This document shows, piece after piece, positions 9,676-24,300 of a DNA stretch of 64,000 nt. Source of the DNA: Nemania diffusa. Taxonomy: Eukaryota > Ascomycota > Sordariomycetes > Xylariales > Xylariaceae. Numbering within the stretch: the first letter of the stretch is position 1; each line of letters begins with the position of its first letter. The position numbers and the translations under genes are program-made. The stretch spans positions 3,410,001-3,474,000 of the forward strand of contig JBBPUQ010000006.1 of the NCBI GenBank assembly GCA_038501195.1, in the 5' to 3' direction. Below the pieces are notes generated by a model. The model did no database searches and was not told where the DNA came from. It saw nothing but the letters and a program-made list of their open reading frames with translations.

Positions 9676-12600
9676 AATTATATTTATATTATATATTATA
9701 ATTTTTATATTTTTTTATTTTTATAATAAATATTATAATATAATAATTAATAAAATAAAAAATAAAATAATTAAATTAAAAACTATTATATAGTTAAATA
9801 TTAATTATAATAAATTAAAAAAAAAACTTTTTTTAATAAAAATATATTTTTAAAAAATTAACAAAATTTAATATTTTAATTTAAAAATATTTTATTTTTA
9901 TAAAAATAAACTTTTATAAAATTATTAATTATTATTTAATAATTATTTATAAAAAAAAATATTATTTTAAATAATATAATTAATAAATTAAAATATATAA
10001 TTAAATATATAATTAATTAAATTATTTAATTTAAAAATTATTTAATTTATAATTATAAAAAATTTAATTAAAAAATTATTATAGCTAAAATAAAAAACTA
10101 AATTATTATAATTAAAAAAAATAACTAATAAAAATTAAAATATAATAATTTAATATAAATTATTTAAATATTAAATTAAATATTATAAAAAATTTTAATT
10201 AATTAATAATTATATTATAAAATTTTAAAATATTTAAAATTAAAAATATAAATTATTTTAAAATTTTTTTAAAAGTTTATTAAAAAAAAATATAAATATT
10301 AAAAATATATTTTTTAAATATAATTTATAAAAATTTATTAAAATAAAAATAAAACTTTTAAAATTTTTTTTTTTAAAATAATAAGTTTTAATATATAAAT
10401 TAAAAAATAAAAATTAAATAAATAATAATTTTAAATTAATATTTAATTATTAATATAATTTATAAAAAAATATTAAAAAATTATTTATTTAATAATAAAT
10501 TTTATTAAATAATATAATAATAATATTATATAAAATAAAAAATAATAAAACATATAATAAATAAATAAACTATTAAAATTTATTTTTAAATAATTATATA
10601 TTAAAAATATATTAAATAAATATAATTATATTAATAATATTTAATTTAATAAATTAAATTAAATTATAAATTAATTATATAAATAAAAAAATAATTAATA
10701 AAATAAAAACTATAATAAATTATAATATATAAAAATAAATAAATTATTTTTTTATTTTTATTATAATAAATTTAAATATTTAATTAAAAACTATTAAAAA
10801 AATATTATAATATATAAATAATAAATAATTAAAAAAATATATAAAATTTAATTATTAATATTAATATATTTTAAAAAAGTATAAAATATTAAAACTATTT
10901 AATTTAATATTAAAAAAAAAACAAAAAAATAAATTAAAATAAAATAATATATTTCATTTATTTTAATATAAATAAATTATTTAAAATTTTAATTATTTTT
11001 AAATTATATAATAAAAAATTATAAAAATAAATAATAATAAATATAAATATAAAAATATAAATAAATATTATTTATAAAAATTTAATATAAAAAAAGTTTT
11101 AATTAATTAATATATAAATTTTATTTTTATTAAATTTTAATAATAAATTTTTATATAATTAAAAAATTTATAAAATAATATTAAAAATAATTAATATTAA
11201 AAATATTTATAAATTTTTTATATAAATATTTTTTATTATTAAATATAATTAATTTATATTTAAATTTTTATTATTAAAATTAAATATAAAATAATTAAAA
11301 ATTATTTTAAATATTATATTAAATTAATAATATTTTAAAAAATTTAAAAATATAAATTTTAAAAAATTTATTAATATAATAATTAAAAATAAATATATTT
11401 TTATTATAAACTTTATAAATATAAAATTAAAAAAAAAAACTTTTTTTAAAAAAAAAATTAATAATAAAATTTAATTAAATTAAATTAATTTATTATAATA
11501 TTTTAAAAAAAATATAAAAAAATTATTAATTTTAAATAAAATAAATAATATAATTAATTTAATTAAAAAAATAAAAATATTTTTTAAATTTATATATTTA
11601 TAATAAAAATTTAATAAAAAATATTTAAAAAACATTTAATAAAAAATTAATAATTAAAAAAAATTTAATATTTAAAAATAAATATAAAAATATTTATATT
11701 ATTTATATTTAAAAGAAATAATATAACATTGTTATATATAAATTGAAAAAAATTAAATAAAATAATTATAAAAATTAAATATTTTTTTTTTTTAATTTTA
11801 AAAATTATAAATTATTTAAAATTTATAAAAATATTTTCTAAATTAAATTTAAAAAATATTTATTATTAAATTTAAATTAAATTTAATAATAAATAAAAAA
11901 TTATTTTTTAAATATATTATAATTATTTTAAATATATAATAATATTATTTAAATTAATTAATATTTTAATAATATTTTAAATTTATATATATAAAATTTT
12001 AATAAAATTAATAAATTATATTTATATAATTTATTTAAATAATATTATTATTTTTTTTAATATAAAAAAAATATAAAATTTATTTTTAATTAATATATAA
12101 ATATTTAAAACAATATTAATTATTTATAAAATTATTAAAATAGAATTTTTTTTAAAAATTTTGTTTTTTTTTAAAATTTATTATAAATATTAAAAATATT
12201 AAAATAAATAATAAATAAATAAATAAAATTAAAAAATAAAAAATATTTAAATTAATATATAATATATAAATATTTTTAAATTTTATAAATTTTTATTAAA
12301 AGTTTATTATAAAATATTTATAAATAATAATATTTATTATAATATTATTAAAAAAAAAAATATAAATTAATTTATATTTAAATAAATTTAAAAAATAAAA
12401 AAAACTTTTTAAATAATTAAAAATTTTTTATAAATATAATAATTTTATAATATTAAAATAATTAATTAAAAATATAAATTAAAATTAATATATTAATAAA
12501 AATAATATTAAATATATTATTTTAATTATATAAATTAAAATAATAATTAATTATTTATTAACTATATAAATTTATTAATATAAAATTAAAATAAATTATA

Positions 12601-14339
12601 AAATAATAAAAATTATTAATTATAATAAAAATTTATAAATATTAAAAATAATATTTAAAAAAAACTATATATATTTTTATAATATAAATTAATTATATAA
12701 TATTTTAAAATATAATTAATTTTTTTATATAAAATTTTTATAATTAATTAATATAATAAATATAATTTTAATATTATAAAAAAAACTATAATTAATAAAT
12801 AATTTATTTATATAAATTTAATAAATTATAATTATAATATTATATATAAAAAAAAAAAAATATTAATTAAATATTATTTAATTAAATTTTTAACAATTAT
12901 AATTTAAATAATAAATTTAAATATTTATAAAAAGTTATATTTTTATTATATAGTTATAAATAATTTTTAAAAAATATAAAATAAAGAATATAATTATAAA
13001 TATTTTCTTTATTAAATATATATAATTATAATAATTTATATATTAATAATTATTAAATTAATTAAAATAAATATTAATTAATTTATATTTATATTATAAA
13101 AATATAATATTAAAACTATTATTTATAATTAATATATTTTATATTTTATAATTAAAAAATTAATTAAAAATAAAATAATATTTTAATTATAAATTTTAAA
13201 AAAATTTTATAATATAATTAAAAAACTATAAATTAAAAATTTAAATATTATAATATTTATTAAAATTATTTATTAATATATTAAAACTAAAAAAAATTAC
13301 TATATAAATAATAATAAAATATTTTTATTTAAAAATTATTTTATATTTTTAAATTAAAAAGTTTTATTTTAATAAATTATTTATTAATATTTTAATAATT
13401 TTAAAATAAATTATATATAAAAAAAAAATTTAATTAAATTATTTTAAAAAAAAATTTATTAAAAAAAATTAAAATAAAATATTTATAAATATATTATAAA
13501 TTATTAAATATATAATAAAATTAAATAATTTAAATATAAATTTTATAAAAAATTATAAATATTGTTTTTATTAAATTAATTATTTTAAAAAATTAATTTA
13601 AATTTTATTATAAAATTATTTTTATATATTAAAAATAATAAAATTAAATATAATATAGTTTTAATAATTATTAATTATTTTATAAAAATAATATTATTTA
13701 TATTTATTATAAAAATTTTTAATATTATTAAATTAATATAAATATTATATAAATAAATAAAATATAAATTTAATTTATTAAAAAAAATTATAAATAATAA
13801 AATTAAATTAATTATAAATTATTTTTAAAAAAAATTATATAATAAAAAAAAAATTAAATAATAATTATTTATTATTTAATATTTATAAATTTATAAATAA
13901 ATAAAATATATTTATTAAATTTTTAAAAAATATTTAAAAATATATATTATTTAAAAATTAAATATATAATTTAAAATATTTTAAAAAATAAAATTTATAT
14001 ATAATAAAAATATATATATTATTATTAAATATTTATTTTTTAAAACTTTATATAATTATTATTTTAAAATTTTTAAATTTATATTAAAAAAGCTATAATT
14101 AAAAATATAAAAAATAAAAAAAAAACTATAATAAATTATAATTATTTAAAAAATATTTAATAAAAATTAAATTAAAATTATAAAAATAATAAAAAAAAAC
14201 TATAATAAAAAATATATAATAAAAAAATATAAAATAAAAAAAATAATTAAATTATTTATAGTTTATTTTTAATTTAAATATAATTAAAAATTAATTTTTA
14301 TATATATTAAAATAAAAGTTATAAAAAAAATAAAATTAT
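9676..14339. other. AT-rich RIP-degraded block, unassigned
   Basis: About 4.7 kb that is nearly all A and T. No coding frame was seen and I could not match it to the E or P families. Its size and composition suggest one or more dead transposons beyond recognition by eye. Confidence 0.55.
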
Positions 14340-14565
14340 TAATAAAGTTTACTATAAATAATGTTTATATTTAAATTTATAAAAGTATAATATAGATTAA
14401 AAAAAGTAAACTTATAAAATTAAGTCAAAAAAAGAGACCTAAGGGCTTTTCTCACTTATTTAATTTACTGATATAAAGTAGTTCTAAATAGAACTAGTGT
14501 TAAAAATACGTACAAAATAGTTCTAAAAGACCTATTTTTTAAAACTTTTATATTTATTTATATCA
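14340..14565 (+). mobile_element. Solo LTR of family E, least mutated copy
   Basis: A 226-bp solo LTR that starts TAATAAAGTTTACTATAAAT and ends TTTATATCA. ATTAT flanks it on both sides (14335-14339 and 14566-14570) as a 5-bp target duplication. It keeps GACCTAAGGGCTTTTCTCAC and TAGTTCTAAATAGAACTAG where other copies have A and T, so it is closest to the original LTR. It probably inserted late or escaped most RIP because it is short. Confidence 0.78.
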
Positions 14566-16043
14566 ATTATTTTTATAATATTTAAAAATATATAATATAT
14601 TTTTTATATTATTTTTAAAATTATAAATTAAATATTAAAAAAATAAAAAATAATTAATATTTTTAAAACTAAAAAAAAAATAAAAAAAATAAATAATAAA
14701 AAAAATAAATAATAAAAAATATAATTTATTAAATATAATATATAAAAATTAAAAAAATATTTAATTAATATAAAAGTTTTTTTTATAAAATATAAATAAA
14801 AATTAAAAAAAATTATATATTAAATAAAATAATATAAATAATAATATTTTATTATAATAATTATTAAAAAATATAAATAATAAATAAAAAAATAATTAAT
14901 TAAAAAATTAGTTTATTAAATAAAATTAAAAAAATTATTAAAAACTAAGTTTTATTAATAAAAATTAATAAAAACTTTATTAATATAAAAATTTAAAAAG
15001 AAAATTAAATATTAAATATTAATAAAAAAAAGTTTTAAAAAAAAATTATTAATAAAAATTAATAAAAACTAAAAAATTATAAAATAATTAAAAAATAATT
15101 TATAAAAATTATTACAATAAAATAAAATTTAAAATTAATAATAAATTAATAAATAAATATTAAATATTTTATAAATAAATTTATAAAAATAATTAAATAT
15201 AATATAAATTAAAAAAAAGTTATATTGAAATTTAAAAAAATTATTATTAAAATAAAAAAAAAAGCTATTAAATTTAATTAATAATAATATATTAATTATT
15301 AAATATATATAAAATAAATTTATTATTATTATTTCAATAAATAAACTAATATATTTATATTTAAAAAAGCACTATATAATATAAAAATAAAAACTTTATA
15401 AAACAATTATTTTAGTTTTAACAATTTTAATATTAATATTATTTTAAAACAATAAATTTATATTAAAAAATTAAACAAAATTTATATAATAATATTTTAT
15501 TAATTAATTAATAGCTATTTTAATAAATATAAAAAAACTAATATTAAAAATATAAAAACAAATATTAAAAAAAAAAAAAAAACAAAGTTTTGATTATATT
15601 TTAATTATATAATAACAAAAATATAACAAGTTATTTTTTTTAATTATAAATTAATTAATAATAAAATATTAAAAAAGTAGTTAAAAATAATTAAATAAAT
15701 ATAAATTATAAAAAAAATATTTAAAAAATTTATAATTAATATTTTTAATTAAAAATTTAAAAAATAACAAATAATAATAATTTTAATTTAAATAATTATT
15801 AAATATTTAAAATTAAAAATAATAAAAATAACATTTTTTTTTTTAAAATTATTTTATATAAAGCAAAATTAGCTTTTTTAAAAATATATTTATTAATTAT
15901 TTAAATAATATTAATTTAATAACAAATAAAAATAATTTTTATATATTTAATAAATTTTTAAATAATATTTAAAAAAAAATAAAAATTTAAAAATATTAAA
16001 AACTTTAATATATAAATTAATAAATAATTATAAATTATAAAAA
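14566..16043. other. AT-rich block between solo LTR and family P element
   Basis: AT-rich sequence without recognisable gene or repeat. It seems to belong to the same unassigned background as 9676-14339, into which the solo LTR inserted. Confidence 0.45.
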
Positions 16044-16287
16044 TAATTTATAATATATTATATAAAATTTATAAAAAAAACAAAGCTTTAAATAAATAAA
16101 GCTATATTATATAAAAAATTTATAAATAAAAAAAAAAACAAAAAAAGTTAAAAATTCTTTTATAAAAAAATTATTTATATATATATATATAAAACAATTT
16201 AAAATAACAATAAATAAAATTATTTATTTAATTAAATAATAAAATTATTTAATTTATTTAAATAATTAAATTAATAATAACTAATTA
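16044..16287 (+). repeat. Left LTR of family P element
   Basis: Shares TTATAAAAAAAACAAAGC and the AATAAATAAAGC stretch with 30646-30842, in direct orientation. It contains an extra poly-A/T middle part of the same kind as the copy at 58373-58627. Confidence 0.55.
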
Positions 16288-19200
16288 TAATTACTTTTTT
16301 TAAAAAAAAAATAATTTATTTATAAATTATAAAAATTAAATATATAAACTTTAATTAATTATTTTTTAATAAAAAAAAATCGCTTTAAATATTTATTATA
16401 TTATTAATTACTGAACTTTTTTTTTTAAGTTATAATATAGTTTTTTTATATATTAATATTGTTTTTTTTTTTAATATTATATTTTAAATATATTTTTTAT
16501 ATAGTTTTTTTTTAATATAAAATTAATAAATTGTTATTTTTATAAAATTTTTTTATAATATTATTTTAAATTATTTATAATTAATTATTTAATTTTAATA
16601 AAAGTTTAACTATATTTAAATTATTATTATAAAAACTTTTTAATAATATAAAAATATTTTAAAAGTTTTTAATATAATATAATTTATTATTAATATTTTA
16701 ATTTTTTTAATTAATTTAATATTATAACTTTTAATAATATAGTTATATTATATATATTTTTTTTATTTTAAATTTTTTTTTATTTTTAAATTTAAATATT
16801 TTATTTAAAAAATTATTACTTTTTTAATTTATTAATAAATTATTAAAATGCTTTTATAATTAATTAATATAATATTAATTAATAATTTTTTATAAAAAAA
16901 AAACTTATAATATAAATATATTATTATTATTTTTTAAAACTTTATATATTTATTATAATATTAAATAATTAAATTTATTTAAAAATTTATTAATTATTTA
17001 AAACTATTATTTTTTTAATATAAATATATAGTTATTTATATTAAAATCAAAGTTTTAATATTTTTTATTAATTTATATAATTATATAATATTATATATAT
17101 TTTAGTTTTTTTTTTATAAAATTTATAAACTATATAATTTTTTATGTTTTATTTTAAATATTAAATTATAATATTTTTTTAATTATTAATAAATTTTTTA
17201 ATTTTTTTTAAATTATATAATTTTTTTAATTAAAATAAAATAATATTAAAAAATTTATTTCAATTTTATAAAGCAATATTATTTATATATAGTTTATTAT
17301 AAAAATTTATTTAAATTAATTATATTAATAATAATTAATATAAAATTAAAATTATTAATTTAAATATTCATTTATAATTTTAGTTTATTTTATAATTTTA
17401 TAATGTTTTATAAATATTAAAATATATTAAACTTTTATAATTTTATATAATTTATTTATAAAAATAAATATAAATTAAAATTTTTTATTAAGAGTTAATA
17501 TAATTAATATTTTAAAAATTTTAAAAAAACTTTTATAATATATTTATATAATATTTTTTACAATTGTTTATATAATATATATAATAATTTATAGTTTTAT
17601 TTAATTAATTTATTATAATTAATATATTATTATAACTATATATATTTTTAAATATAGTTTAAAATAAAAAAAATCAATTTATTAAACATTTTATTATATA
17701 AAACTTTTATAAAATAATATTTTATATAATTAAAAATATATATGTTATAATTTTTTTTAAATTTAAATTATTAATAATATTTTATAAAAAACTTATATAT
17801 TTTTTTTTAAATATATAATAAATATTTTATTATATATATTTTAAATAAATTAAATATATAAATATAAACTATTAAAAATTATAAGTTTTTTATTATAAAT
17901 AATTAAACTATTAATTAATTATTATAAGTTATTTTTATTAATAAAAGTTTTTTTATAATAAATTTTTATATTAAAAATTTTTTTATTTTTTTTAAATATT
18001 TTTATAATTAATTAAAAATTTAATAAAACTTTTATATTTTTTTATAACTTTATAATAAATAATTTAATTTAAAAAGTTATTTATATAAATATATTTTAAA
18101 CTATATTATTTATTAATTAAAAAATTATTAAACATTTTTATATTGTTTTTTTTTTTATATATAATAAAGTTTTTATACTTTTTTATTAAAATATTAATTA
18201 ATATATATTTTTTTTAAAACAGTAAATAATATAAAAATTATATTTTATAAATAATTTTATTTATTTTATTTGTTATAAATTTAAATATTATTTTTAATTA
18301 AAATATTTTAAAATTTAATAATTTATTATTATTAAAAAAAGCTTAATATAATTATTAATTAATTTAAGTTGTTATTTTTTAAAAGGTAAAAATATTATAA
18401 ATATTTTTTTATTAAAAATTTTATAATTTAATTTAATATTATATAAAGTTTTAAAATAATATATAATAAAATATTAATTATTTTTATATTTTTAAAATAA
18501 AACATTTATAGCTATATTATTAAAAGTGTTAATTTTAATTTTAATAAAAAAATTAAATTTATAATATTATAATATTAAATAAAATATAAACTTTTTTTTT
18601 AATTATAAAAATATTTAGTTATATTTATTAATTTACAAAAAAGCGATTTTTTTTTATTAATTATATTATAAAACTAATAATTTAATTATAATTTTTTATA
18701 AACTTTTTATAAAAATTATAAAATTTTAAAAAAAACTGTATTTTTTTTACAGTTATAAAAGCTTTTTAATTTTTTATTACTTTTATTTTAATTAAATTAA
18801 CATAAATATTATTTATATTAACAATATATTTTAAAAATTTAGTTTTTATAATATAAAATTTAAACTTTTTTAAATTTATTTAACATTTAATAATATATAA
18901 TTGTTATAATATTATTTATATATATTTTTAATAATTTTTTAAATTAATTAAATAAATAAATATATTATTTATATATATATTATAAAAATAATTTAAATAA
19001 TTAAATAATATATTATTAATATATTTTTAAAATATAATAAAACTATTAATAAAATTAAATAAAAATATTTTATATTTAAAAAATTTATAATAAATATAAA
19101 AAGTTATTAAGTTTTTTTATTTAAACTTTATATATATTTAATTTAATAAATATATTAATTTTAAAAAGTTATAATAATATTTTTTTAATTAAAAATAAAA

Positions 19201-21173
19201 AGTATTTATTTTTTTTATTAATTTGTTAAGTTTTTAATAATTTATATAAAATTTAAATTTTTTTTTTAGTTTTTTTATAAATAATATAAAAAAATATAAA
19301 ATATATTATTAAATTTAATAAATTTTTTATATAAATTATTAATTAAATATTTATAAATTGTTTTTAATTTATTTAATAATATTTTATATAAAAAACTATA
19401 TTAAAAGTTATTAAAAGTTTTATTTTTAATAAATTTTATTTTATAATTTATTTTATTAAATATATATAATAAGTTGTAATATTTTTTAAAAATTATTTAT
19501 AAAGCTTTTTTATAAAGTTTTTTTTTTTTATTATTAAAAAAAACTTTTCTTTTATTATTAATAAACTTATTAATTTTATAAATAGTTATAATTTATATTT
19601 TTTATATAAAGTTATTATATAAAACTATTATATTAAAAGCAGCTATAATAATATTAGCTATTTTTATTAAATATTTAATTTTATATTATTTTAATTTATT
19701 TTATTATATTTTATAAAAACTTAAACTATTAGTTTTTTAATATAAAACAATTTTTCTGGTTTTTTTTAAGTTTTTTTTTTTTTAACTTTATAAAAAAAAT
19801 TAAACTATTATTTAAGTTATATTATATTTTAGCTATATTTTTTTTAAAAAAGTTAAATTGTTTAAAATTAAAATTTAAAATATTATTTAATTTTTTTTAA
19901 CATTTTTTTATTAATATAGTTATTATTTTTATTTTAAAAAGTTTTATATTTTAATAGTTAATATTTATTTAATATTTAAAGTTTATAAATTATATTTTTA
20001 TTTAATTTATATTTAAGTTTTAATTAAAATATTAATTAAAAAAATAACTAAATAAAAATACTAATTTATATTTTTAATAATTAAAAAATATATTATATTT
20101 TTAAAACTAAAGTTTTTTAATAATTATTTTATATATTTAAAAAAATATTATTATTAAAAATATATTTTTAAATTTTTTTTTTTATATTTATAAAAATATT
20201 AATAAAGCAGTTTTAATACTTTGTTTTTTTTTATTGTTATATTTAAAAATTAATTAAAAATAAAATTAAATAGTTATAAAAAAGTTTAATATTTTTATAA
20301 TTTTTTTTATAAATAATATATTTATATTTATATATATATTTATTTTTATATTTTTAAAAAAGTTTTTAATAATTAATAAAAATTGTTTTTTTAAATATTT
20401 ATTTATTAAGTTTAATTTATTATTTATATAATTTTTTTATAATATTTTTTTAAACAAAAATTTAGTTTATTTAAAGTTACTTTTTTAATGTTTTATTTTT
20501 TTTAATTTTTTTTATAATATTTTTTAAAACTTTTGCTTTATTATAAAAACTAATAAATATAATTACAATATTTTATAAATATGTTTTTTTTTTAATATTA
20601 TTTAATAAATAATTTTTTAAAATATATTTTTTTTATTAGCAGTTAAAATATTTACTTTTTTTTGTTAATTTTAATAATTTAAAATTATTTAAAATATTAT
20701 AACTTTAAATTATTAAAGTTTTAATATTATTATTATTAGTTTTAATATTATTGTTTTTATTATTAATAATACTTTTTAAAAAGTTATTAATATTATTATA
20801 AATAATATATTAATTAAACTTATTTATATTATTAAAAAAAATTAACTAATTAATTTTATATTTAATGTTATATTTTTTATTATTTATATATATTTAATAA
20901 ATTAATTAAATATAAACTTTAATATATTAATTAAAAAAAATATTAATATTTAAATAAATAGAAAAAATATTTAATAATTTATTAAACAATTTATTTTTAA
21001 AATATTTTTTTTATTTTTTTTTTTTTAATTTACTTTTTTTAATTAATTAAACAAAATTAATTTTAAAATTAAAAAAAATAATTAAAATATAATTATTAAA
21101 ATTAAAAAACTTTTATTTTAATTTAAACTTTTTATTAATATTTATATTTTTATAACTTTTTTTAAATAGTTAA

Positions 21174-21399
21174 TAGTAAAGTTTATTATAAATAGTACTT
21201 ATATTTAAGTTTATAAAAATATAATATAAATTAAAAAAAATAAATTTATAAAATTAAATTAAAAAAAAAAATCTAAAAGCTTTTTTTATTTATTTAATTT
21301 ATTAATATAAAGTAGTTTTAAATAAAACTAGTACTAAAAATATAAATAAAATAATTTTAAAAAACTTATTTTTTAAAACTTTTATATTTGTTTATATTA
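21174..21399 (+). repeat. Left LTR of E1
   Basis: 226 bp, from TAGTAAAGTTTATTATAAAT to GTTTATATTA. Aligns end to end with the solo LTR at 14340 with almost only transition differences. Confidence 0.8.
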
Positions 21400-24300
21400 A
21401 ATACTGCTATATAAAAAAAAAAATCATTGTTTTTAACAATTATATATAATATTTATTAATTTTGTTTTTTTAAATATTTTTAAATTTTTCAAACTTTTTT
21501 AATTTAAAAAACTAAACATTTTTTTTTTTAAATTTAATACTTTTTAATTAATACTTTAACATTATAAAATTATTACTTTAATTACTATTAATTATTTTTA
21601 TATTTATAGCTTTTTTATTTAATTAAATAATTAAATTTATTTTTAAATTTATTTATTTAATTTTTTAAAATAATTTTAACTTTAAATAAATTATTTTTTT
21701 TATTAAAGTTTTATTTGTTATAAATAAACTTTAATATAAAAACTTTATAATAAAACAAGTTTTTTTTTTTTATATTAAATAACAAATATATAATAAAAAT
21801 AACTAAATATATATTAAAAATTTTCAAAAAGTTTAATTTATATATTAATTAATTAATTTTTTGTTTAATTTTTTATAATTTAGTTTGCTGTTATAAATAT
21901 TTTTTAAAAAGTTTATTAAATAAATAATAGCAATTATAAAGTTTTAAATAAACTTTATTATTAATTTTAAACTTTATTAATTTATATTTATTATTATAAT
22001 ATTATTTTATTTATATTACTATAAAATTTATAACTAATTTTATATTTTTATAAAAATACTATTTTATAAAACAAATATTTTTAGCTATATTATTTTTTTA
22101 ATTTATTTAAATTAAAACATTGTTTAGTTTTAAAAATTAAAAACTAAATAACTATTTATATATAAACAATTTAATTAAGTTAAAATATATACTATTTAAA
22201 TTTTATTATAATATAAATAATATATTTATTTAGTTTTTTTTAAAATATATAAATATATAATATTAAATAGCTATTTTTATAGTTTAGTTGTTTTTTTTTA
22301 ATAAGCTATTGCTTTAAAAATAATATATTATAATTATAAGCAATTTTATTTTAAAACTTTTTTACAATTTTTTTTAAAACTACAATATAAATTTTCAGTT
22401 ATAATTAAAAATAATATTATTAAATACTTTTTAATTAACTAATAAAAGTTATTTAATTAATATTATAGTTTAATATATAGTTATATATATTTTATATTTA
22501 AAAATAAAAAATATATATTTAAATATAATATAAGTTATAAATATTAATATATTATAGTTTAAAAATTTATTTAAATATTATAAAGTAGCAATTGTTAAAA
22601 TTTTAAATAGTTTTATAATAAAATCTATAATAATAGTTTTTATTAGCTTTATATTTTTTAATTAAATAAGTTAGTAGTTTTTTAAAAGTTTTTTTTTATT
22701 TATATTATATATTTTATATTTATTATAAAATTTTAAATATATTTAAACTTGCTTTGTTTTAAATATAATTATATATAGTTTAAACTTTATTATTATATAT
22801 TTATATTTAAAATAATATTTATTATTATATATTATATTTAAAAATTTATTAATTTGTTTTTTTAAAATATATAGTTTATATTTTTTTTTATAATTTATAT
22901 TATATAACAATTTATTAATTATAACAAATAAATAGCTAAAATATAAAAAGTTTGTAATATTTTTGTTGTTTTTATAAATAACTTTTAAAATTTTATAATA
23001 TTTAAAATTTTTGTTATAATTAGTTATAAATTTAAACTTAACTTTTTTGTTTATAATTATTTTAAATATTATAAACTATATTTAATTAAAAACTAAATTT
23101 TTAATAAATTATTAAATTTTGCTTTTAATATTTATTAAATTAATAAAGTTTTATAACTAGCTTAATATATTAAAAACAAAATTAAAACATTTAAATAAAT
23201 AATATATTTATAATTTATATTATAATAAATAAATTAATATATTTATTAAATATTTGTTAATATAATTTGTTAAATTTATATTTAAATTAATTTAATTTAA
23301 AATATTTTTAATAAAATAATAGTTTATAAATATAACTATTAAATTATATAATATTTTTATTATAGTTTTTAAATGTTTATATATTTATATAATATAAATT
23401 ATTTTTTTTTTTAAAAAACTATAATATATTTTTAATTAAAATATAAAATAACTAAAAAATATAACTAAAAATATTTAAATATTAAATATAATTAAACTAA
23501 ACTTTTATATATATTTATTTTTTAAATAAAATATTATTATATTAAATTTTTACTTAAAAGAAATATTTATTTATATAAACAAAGTTTTAATTAAGTTGTA
23601 ATAATATAATATTATATTATTATAAATAAATACTTATATTATTTTAAAAAATTTTAGCTTTGTTTTTATAAATTTAAAAAATATTAATTTATAATATATT
23701 TAATATTTATTAAAGTTATTATTTATAACTTTGTTTATTTAATACTTTTAGTTTAATAATTTAGTTTTTTTTTTTTGTAGCAATTTTATATATTAAATAT
23801 AATAAAAAAATAAAACATATAAAAATTTATTGCTGTTTAAATATTGCTTTAAAGCTTTTAGTTAATTTAAAAATTTAAAGTTTTAAAAAATAGCTAGCTT
23901 TTTTTTAATTGTAAATATATTAAAAATATTTATTTAAAAGTTTAAAAATTTTATAAAAAAATATATAATAAACAATTTTTTAAATAATAATAAAATTTTT
24001 TTTTTTTAAAACAATATAAATATATTTTGTAAATATTACAAATATTTAGTTTTAATAGTTAAAAAAATTATAATATTATTAATAAAAATATAACAAAAGT
24101 TTTAATATAATTATAATAATTTGTTTATAAATTTTTAAATATAAGTAAAAAAATTCCGAAAATTTATTAAAACTACAATAAATTATTTTAATTTTTTAAA
24201 ACTAATTATAATAAATTTGTTATAATATTTTAAATAAACTTTAAATTAATAAAAAAATAATATAATATTAATTATTATAATATATTTTTTATTTTAAATT

